This document shows positions 44,044-47,461 of a stretch of 47,461 bases of DNA, in pieces; position 1 is the stretch's first letter, and every line of letters starts with the position of its first letter. Location of the stretch: contig JAFSFC010000039.1 in the NCBI GenBank assembly GCA_017435425.1, forward strand, positions 1-47,461, written 5' to 3'. Under the pieces are notes generated by a model. That model had not been told where the DNA came from, did no database searches, and saw nothing but the letters and a program-made list of their open reading frames with translations. Origin of the DNA: Ruminiclostridium sp. Its GTDB lineage: Bacteria > Bacillota > Clostridia > Oscillospirales > Oscillospiraceae. The position numbers and the translations under genes are program-made.

Positions 44044-44757
44044 CTATTGGTCCAATTCTGCCCGCAAAACCTGCAGCGTCTTCTTCTCCAGCCGAGACAC
44101 CTGGACCTGGCTGATGCCCAGGATCTTCGCCGTTTTATCCTGGGTGAGACCCTTGTAATACCGCAGGAGGATGAGCTTCCGCTCCCGGTCCGGGAGACGA
44201 TCGATGGCCGTCCGCAGGGCCACCCGCTCCACCAGTCCCTCCTCGGGGGAATCGCTCCCCAGCATCCCCTCCAGCTGGAGACCGGTCTCCCCGGTTTCCG
44301 CCTGGAGGGAGGTCACTGAGGCGGTGGCCAGGTCGGCGGCGGCGATGTCCTCCGGGGTGAGTCCGGTGGCCTGGGCCAGTTCGGATAGAGCGGGCTCCCG
44401 GCCCAGGTCTTCCAGCAGTTTGGTTCGGGCCCGGTAGATGGCCAGGGCCTGCTCCTTCATCCCCCGGCCCACCTTCACCATGCCGTCATCCCGGAGGAAC
44501 CGCCGGATCTCACCGGCGATCTTGGGGACAGCATAGGTGGAGAACTGAGTGCCGTAGTCTGTGTCAAACCCCTGGACGGCCTTGAGGAAGCCCATGCAGC
44601 CCAGCTGATACAGGTCCTCGTGCTCCACCCCCCGGTGGGTGTACCCCTTGACCACGCTCCAGATGAGGCCGGTGTTTTCCTCCACCAGCTGCTGGCAGGC
44701 GTCCTGATCCCCGGCCTGGGCGGCCCGGATGAGGGCGGTCCGGTGGTCTGGGGTCAC
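44044..44757 (-). CDS. sigF: Sporulation sigma factor sigma-F
   Basis: A 237-residue forespore-specific sigma-70 family factor. Seen: region 2 with DLYQLGCMGFLKAVQGFD and TYAVPKIAGEIRRFLRDDG, region 3 with LGREPALSELAQATG, and region 4 DKTAKILGISQVQVSRLEKK. I assign sigma-F (not sigma-G) because it directly follows spoIIAA and spoIIAB. The start is GTG at 44757, whose GTGA overlaps the spoIIAB stop, fixing the ratio with its anti-sigma factor. An in-frame extension upstream is only spoIIAB's shadow. No spoVA genes follow. Confidence 0.95.
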   Translation of the reverse strand: MTPDHRTALIRAAQAGDQDACQQLVEENTGLIWSVVKGYTHRGVEHEDLYQLGCMGFLKAVQGFDTDYGTQFSTYAVPKIAGEIRRFLRDDGMVKVGRGMKEQALAIYRARTKLLEDLGREPALSELAQATGLTPEDIAAADLATASVTSLQAETGETGLQLEGMLGSDSPEEGLVERVALRTAIDRLPDRERKLILLRYYKGLTQDKTAKILGISQVQVSRLEKKTLQVLRAELDQ

Positions 44758-45206
44758 ACCTTTCCTCCTGCCCGGAGGGCGAACCGCTTGCGCAGGGTGA
44801 CGGTGGTCCCCTTGCCGGGGACCGACTTGACCTTCACCGAGTCCATGAAACTCTCCATGATGGTAAAGCCCATGCCGGAACGCTCTTCGTTGCCGGTGGT
44901 GAAGAGGGGGGTCCGGGCCTGGTCGATATCCGGGATGCCGATGCCCCAGTCTCGGATGATGAGTTCCAGCTCGTTGCCCGGGTAGATGCGGAGCTTCAGC
45001 TCCACCTTTCCCAGGGTGTCCGGGTAGGCGTGGACGATGGCGTTGGTGACCGCCTCGCTGACGGCGGTCTTCACGTCCCCCAGCTCGTCCAGGGTGGGGT
45101 CCAGCTGGGCGGCAAAGGCGGCCGCCGCCGACCGGGCGAAGGACTCGTTGGCCGACCGGGAGGGAAAGACCAGGCTGACCTGGTTGGTGTATTTGATGGT
45201 GCGCAT
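44754..45206 (-). CDS. spoIIAB: Anti-sigma-F factor SpoIIAB
   Basis: A 150-residue GHKL-fold Ser/Thr kinase that holds sigma-F inactive and phosphorylates SpoIIAA. Seen: N box SEAVTNAIVHAY (about residues 49-60), G1 RDWGIGIPD (about 84-92), and G2 ERSGMGFTIM (about 107-116). The length is normal. It starts 15 bases after spoIIAA ends and overlaps sigF by 4 bases, the standard spoIIA operon order. Confidence 0.97.
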   Translation of the reverse strand: MRTIKYTNQVSLVFPSRSANESFARSAAAAFAAQLDPTLDELGDVKTAVSEAVTNAIVHAYPDTLGKVELKLRIYPGNELELIIRDWGIGIPDIDQARTPLFTTGNEERSGMGFTIMESFMDSVKVKSVPGKGTTVTLRKRFALRAGGKV

Positions 45207-45221
45207 GGATGTAGCCTCCTT

Positions 45222-45527
45222 TCAGTCCAGGGGAAAGAGCCGCTGGAGTCCGGCGGCCCGCAGGACCCGGGCGGGCTGCTCGGGCAGGCCGGTGACCTGG
45301 ATGGTGCCCCCCAGGGCCTCCATCCGCTTCCACAGCCGGAGGAGGACAGCAATGCCCGAGGAGTCCATGAAGGTGATGCCCCGGCAGTCCACCACCAGGG
45401 TGTGGGGGAGGACCTCGTCCAGTTCCCGGTCCATGTCCTCCAGAAGGCCCCGGACCCGGTGGTGGTCGATCTCCCCGGATAGGGCCACGGTAAGGTGACG
45501 GTTTTGTGCGGTGTAGGCCACAGCCAT
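45222..45527 (-). CDS. spoIIAA: Anti-anti-sigma factor SpoIIAA
   Basis: A 101-residue STAS-domain protein. When unphosphorylated it displaces sigma-F from SpoIIAB in the forespore. Seen: VALSGEIDHHRV, LVVDCRGITFMDSSGIAVLL with the phosphorylated Ser at about residue 57, and GTIQVTGLP. The start ATG at 45527 has AAAGGGG upstream. A sigma-H-type promoter is expected in 45528-45660, but I could not point to a clear one. The terminator at 45564-45597 isolates it from the small genes upstream. Confidence 0.96.
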   Translation of the reverse strand: MAVAYTAQNRHLTVALSGEIDHHRVRGLLEDMDRELDEVLPHTLVVDCRGITFMDSSGIAVLLRLWKRMEALGGTIQVTGLPEQPARVLRAAGLQRLFPLD

Positions 45528-45563
45528 AGGTAAAACCCCTTTCTTGTGGGTGTCGTGTGTAAA

Positions 45564-45597
45564 AAAATACCCTTGTACCGAAGTACAAGGGTATTTT
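45564..45597 (-). terminator. Terminator of small-peptide operon
   Basis: A 15-bp perfect stem (45564-45578 with 45583-45597) followed by seven Ts on the minus strand. It lies between the small lipoprotein gene and spoIIAA. Confidence 0.9.
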
Positions 45598-45656
45598 ACG
45601 TCATAGGGTTGGAATTTTCTGTCAAACAGTGGAGGGGCTGAAAAAATGTCGTCCGG

Positions 45657-45791
45657 TCATGCATTGTGCATGGGCTGGGTCTGGGCAGCGGTGGGCTCGG
45701 TTGGAATGGCCTCCTCCTGGGGTTGTTGGCAGACAGCCAGGGTCAGGAACAGGAGGAGGAAGGTCAGGATGCTGCGGAACTTGGTCATCAT
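45657..45791 (-). CDS. 44-residue putative small lipoprotein
   Basis: A short gene starting at an ATG at 45791 with AAAGGAGG 7 bases upstream, a strong sign that it is real. The product is a basic start, a hydrophobic segment (about residues 7-19), then LAVCQQ, resembling a lipobox though Val at -1 is unusual, and a 24-residue Glu/Pro/Thr-rich end. Its first 25 residues are very like those of the lipoprotein at 46747-47226, so it may be a cut-down paralogue. Function unknown. Confidence 0.65.
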   Translation of the reverse strand: MMTKFRSILTFLLLFLTLAVCQQPQEEAIPTEPTAAQTQPMHNA

Positions 45792-45815
45792 GATGGGTCC
45801 TCCTTTCCAAAGGGG

Positions 45816-45983
45816 TCAGTGGAGCAGATTGAGGATCAGAAGCATACAGGCGAGCAGGAAGCACATCACGGTGGTGACAGCGGTGCGCAGGGCATATTCG
45901 CCTCGAACCTCATCGGCAAAGGCTCTGCCGGTGAGGACGAGACCAATGATCCCCAGCATCATCATCAGAAGCATGGGTTTCAT
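45816..45983 (-). CDS. 55-residue small membrane protein
   Basis: The ATG at 45983 has AAAGGAGG 7 bases upstream, the same leader as the next gene (24 bases downstream). The product has two hydrophobic segments (about residues 3-20 and 33-54) joined by a short charged loop (FADEVRGEYAL). The ALA/FADE site after the first segment could also be a signal-peptide cut. No family was recognised. It probably forms an operon with the 44-residue gene. Confidence 0.65.
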   Translation of the reverse strand: MKPMLLMMMLGIIGLVLTGRAFADEVRGEYALRTAVTTVMCFLLACMLLILNLLH

Positions 45984-46024
45984 GGAAAGTCCTCCTTTCA
46001 AGCAAAAACCTCTTTTACAATTAA

Positions 46025-46053
46025 AATGTAGCACAAAAACCTTCCAAAGACAA
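46025..46053 (-). promoter_or_regulatory. Promoter of small-peptide operon
   Basis: On minus: TTGTCT (46048-46053), 17-bp spacer, TACATT (46025-46030), about 42 bases before the 45983 start. Confidence 0.55.
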
Positions 46054-46100
46054 TAATAATATGGCAAATTTACCCAAGAAAATTTGATTGGAACCATAAA

Positions 46101-46132
46101 AAATTGGCAGGACTGTGGGGTCCTGCCAATTT
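46101..46132 (-). terminator. Terminator of 46137 lipoprotein gene
   Basis: A 13-bp stem (46101-46113 with 46120-46132) followed by a T run on the minus strand. Confidence 0.92.
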
Positions 46133-46136
46133 GCGA

Positions 46137-46625
46137 TCAGATGCCTTCTGTTCTCACGGTCCAGGGGGAGTCGGTGGTCTCCCGGTACATCTCGGCCACC
46201 CGGTGGCTCCACTCGTGGCCTTCCTCGGCGGCGGGGACGGCCACCTGGAGGAACATGACGGTGCCGGGGGCAGCGGAGGTCACGTAGTCCTCCATGGCCC
46301 GGTTCTCAATGTAGAGGGCGGCCTGTTCCCGGTCGTAGGTGATCTCCACCCCCTGGGCCAGCCAGCCCATCCACAGGGTCATCTCTTCGATCTCGTGCTC
46401 CATGTACACGTTGGGGTCGATGGGTTGGGCGGCCAGGTCGGCGTAGTACTGCTGGGCCACGGCGATGGCGGCCTGGATGTCCTCGTCAGAGTAATTCAGC
46501 TGATAGCTCTCGGCCTTTTTGTCCAGTTCCTTGTCGGACATAGCGGTTTCGGGTCCGCCGCCGCCGCAGGCGGCCAGCAGGCAGAAGCTCAGGCAGAGAG
46601 CCAGGATCAGAGCAAGTTTTTTCAT
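46137..46625 (-). CDS. Putative lipoprotein, 162 residues
   Basis: An extracytoplasmic lipoprotein. The signal peptide (residues 1-19) ends in lipobox LLAAC, with Cys 20 followed by a Gly-rich linker. The mature part is acidic and probably helical, with KELDKKAESYQLNYSDEDIQAAIAVAQQYYADL and a C-terminal alpha/beta stretch. No family recognised. It has its own promoter (46677-46705) and terminator. It may belong with the lipoprotein at 46747, but composition is the only evidence. Confidence 0.82.
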   Translation of the reverse strand: MKKLALILALCLSFCLLAACGGGGPETAMSDKELDKKAESYQLNYSDEDIQAAIAVAQQYYADLAAQPIDPNVYMEHEIEEMTLWMGWLAQGVEITYDREQAALYIENRAMEDYVTSAAPGTVMFLQVAVPAAEEGHEWSHRVAEMYRETTDSPWTVRTEGI

Positions 46626-46676
46626 ACAAACACGTCCTTTCTATATGACGGGCAAAGCCCGGAGGTTTCTAAATAA

Positions 46677-46705
46677 AGTATAAACGCTCCCCCGAAAGAT
46701 TGCAA
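46677..46705 (-). promoter_or_regulatory. Promoter of 46137 lipoprotein gene
   Basis: On minus: TTGCAA (46700-46705), 17-bp spacer, TATACT (46677-46682). The -35 box lies in the loop of the upstream terminator hairpin. Confidence 0.7.
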
Positions 46706-46719
46706 TCCTTTGGGGGAGC
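46686..46719 (-). terminator. Terminator of 46747 lipoprotein gene
   Basis: An 8-bp GC stem (46686-46693 with 46712-46719), extended by an inner AAAG/CTTT and GATTGCAATC palindrome, followed by TTTATACTTTATTT on the minus strand. Confidence 0.8.
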
Positions 46720-46746
46720 CTTTACAAAAACTTAAGAAATTAAGGG

Positions 46747-47226
46747 TCAATCGGGGGTCCAGGTCTCTGCCTCTGCGGTCTCTACCCAGAGGTTCCGGAA
46801 GTCGCTGTGAGTCAGGTCTGGATCTTCTGCCCGCTGGAAGGTCCGGTGGGTGAAGGTGCCGTCCTTGTCCAAGTCCAGGGTGTGGAGGGTCTGGGCGTCC
46901 TCCCAGATGCCCACGGGAAGGGTGTCCCCCTCTTCCTGGTGGAGGTACCCGCTCAGGCCCAGGTATTCCTCGGTGGTGAGGCTGTTTTTGCTGTGTTCTC
47001 CGGTGAGGAGGAACCAGACGTAGTCCACGTCGGTCAGACCGAAAAATTCTGCGGCGGGAGCGTAGACCTCGGTGAGCCGCCCGAGAAATTCGGCCTGTTC
47101 CTCTTGGGTGAGGGTCTCTGACTGGGCGGTGTCTTCTTGGGGGGCGGGGGCCTCTTCCTGCTGGCAGGCGGCCAGGGTGAAGAGAAGGAGCAGGATGGTC
47201 AGGATGGAAAAGAGCTTTCGTTTCAT
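46747..47226 (-). CDS. Putative lipoprotein, 159 residues
   Basis: The signal peptide ends in lipobox TLAAC with Cys 21, followed by an acidic Gln/Glu/Pro-rich linker (to about residue 40). The mature domain contains LGRLTEVYAPAAEFFGLTDVDYVWFLL and TLHTLDLDKDGTFTHRTF; the DLDKDG run resembles a calcium-binding loop but is not a full EF hand. No family recognised. The ribosome site AAAGGAGG precedes the ATG at 47226. Its N-terminus matches that of the 44-residue gene at 45657. Confidence 0.82.
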   Translation of the reverse strand: MKRKLFSILTILLLLFTLAACQQEEAPAPQEDTAQSETLTQEEQAEFLGRLTEVYAPAAEFFGLTDVDYVWFLLTGEHSKNSLTTEEYLGLSGYLHQEEGDTLPVGIWEDAQTLHTLDLDKDGTFTHRTFQRAEDPDLTHSDFRNLWVETAEAETWTPD

Positions 47227-47320
47227 CGGGGCCTCCTTTCTTGGCGGTGGGGGCTTACACCTTGATGATAGCGGAAAAATTTCCCCGGCGCAATAAAACG
47301 GACCGGAATATCAGAAAGGT

Positions 47321-47461
47321 TTAAGAAACGGGTTCGATGTTATGGATAATTCCCGTGTGAGTGAGAATGCTCTCGTACCGCTCGCAGTTGACCAGGTCGC
47401 CCACCTCCACGGCGTTGTACTGCTCCTGAGTGCAGGACAGGTCGAACTCTGCTTGAGAGGC
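47321..47461 (-). CDS. 3' end of an unidentified gene
   Basis: The last 46 codons of a minus-strand gene entering from beyond the window, ending at TAA (47321-47323). It reads with sense codons throughout, including EQYNAVEVGDLVNCERYES and THTGIIHNIEPVS. Codon use matches nearby genes. No family can be named from this piece; the VGDLVNCERYES stretch suggests a small beta-barrel end. Confidence 0.7.
   Translation of the reverse strand, partial: ASQAEFDLSCTQEQYNAVEVGDLVNCERYESILTHTGIIHNIEPVS

Noticed and set aside
44758..45588. Upstream extension of sigF to a 514-residue protein
   Set aside because: The extension is the out-of-frame shadow of spoIIAB and spoIIAA. The GTG at 44757 overlapping the spoIIAB stop is the proper start.

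Overview
The window looks like a chromosome segment of a GC-rich, endospore-forming, anaerobic Clostridia. Sporulation genes (spoIVB, spoIIAA-spoIIAB-sigF), Firmicutes-type Shine-Dalgarno sites, sigma-A-like promoters and amino-acid/acetate metabolism fit an Oscillospiraceae/Ruminococcaceae gut bacterium of the Flavonifractor/Intestinimonas/Pseudoflavonifractor kind. The genus is inferred, not shown. Most genes are ordinary chromosomal genes. No phage, insertion sequence, CRISPR array, rRNA or tRNA gene was found.

Layout. 1-2.5 kb: a low-GC DUF1275 membrane-protein gene between a complete spoIVB and a second, partial copy of the spoIVB 3' end. 2.5-7.2 kb: DUF6487, a divergent MreB-like gene, and a small membrane protein-recD2-comFC operon. 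7.3-16 kb: uvrA, then radC-popT(DUF368)-pssA-uvrB-DMT transporter-ybaK on the minus strand, with REP-like hairpins around uvrA and a uvrB 3'-end remnant beside a palindrome cluster. 16-20.5 kb: trmB, two acidic membrane proteins, rpe-recR-flavin-binding protein. 20.5-23.6 kb: a proX-adh-rlmA-HAD operon. 23.7-27.6 kb: an FHA-SEDS fusion coupled to a class B penicillin-binding protein, then a zinc-ribbon membrane protein. 27.7-29.4 kb: mtnA and a class II aldolase, which together resemble the DHAP shunt for 5'-thio/5'-deoxy-nucleoside waste.

29.9-41.2 kb holds central-metabolism genes: a class III aminotransferase, pyruvate carboxylase, a MocR regulator, phosphotransacetylase and two tandem alanine/sodium symporters. 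Several use codons (GCT, GTT, CGT, GGT) unlike the rest of the window, which suggests strong expression. Their spacers contain purine-rich leaders and clusters of palindromes. 41.5-47.5 kb: a third YbaK-fold gene, a coiled-coil membrane-anchored protein, gluQ, the spoIIA operon, and a run of small lipoprotein or membrane-peptide genes reading toward spoIIAA.

The observations I rank highest are the duplicated 3' ends of spoIVB and uvrB, the palindrome arrays at 11.7, 31.3 and 41.3 kb, the FHA-SEDS-PBP unit with its Asp/Tyr-rich tail, the mtnA-aldolase pair, and the MreB paralogue with altered nucleotide-binding residues.
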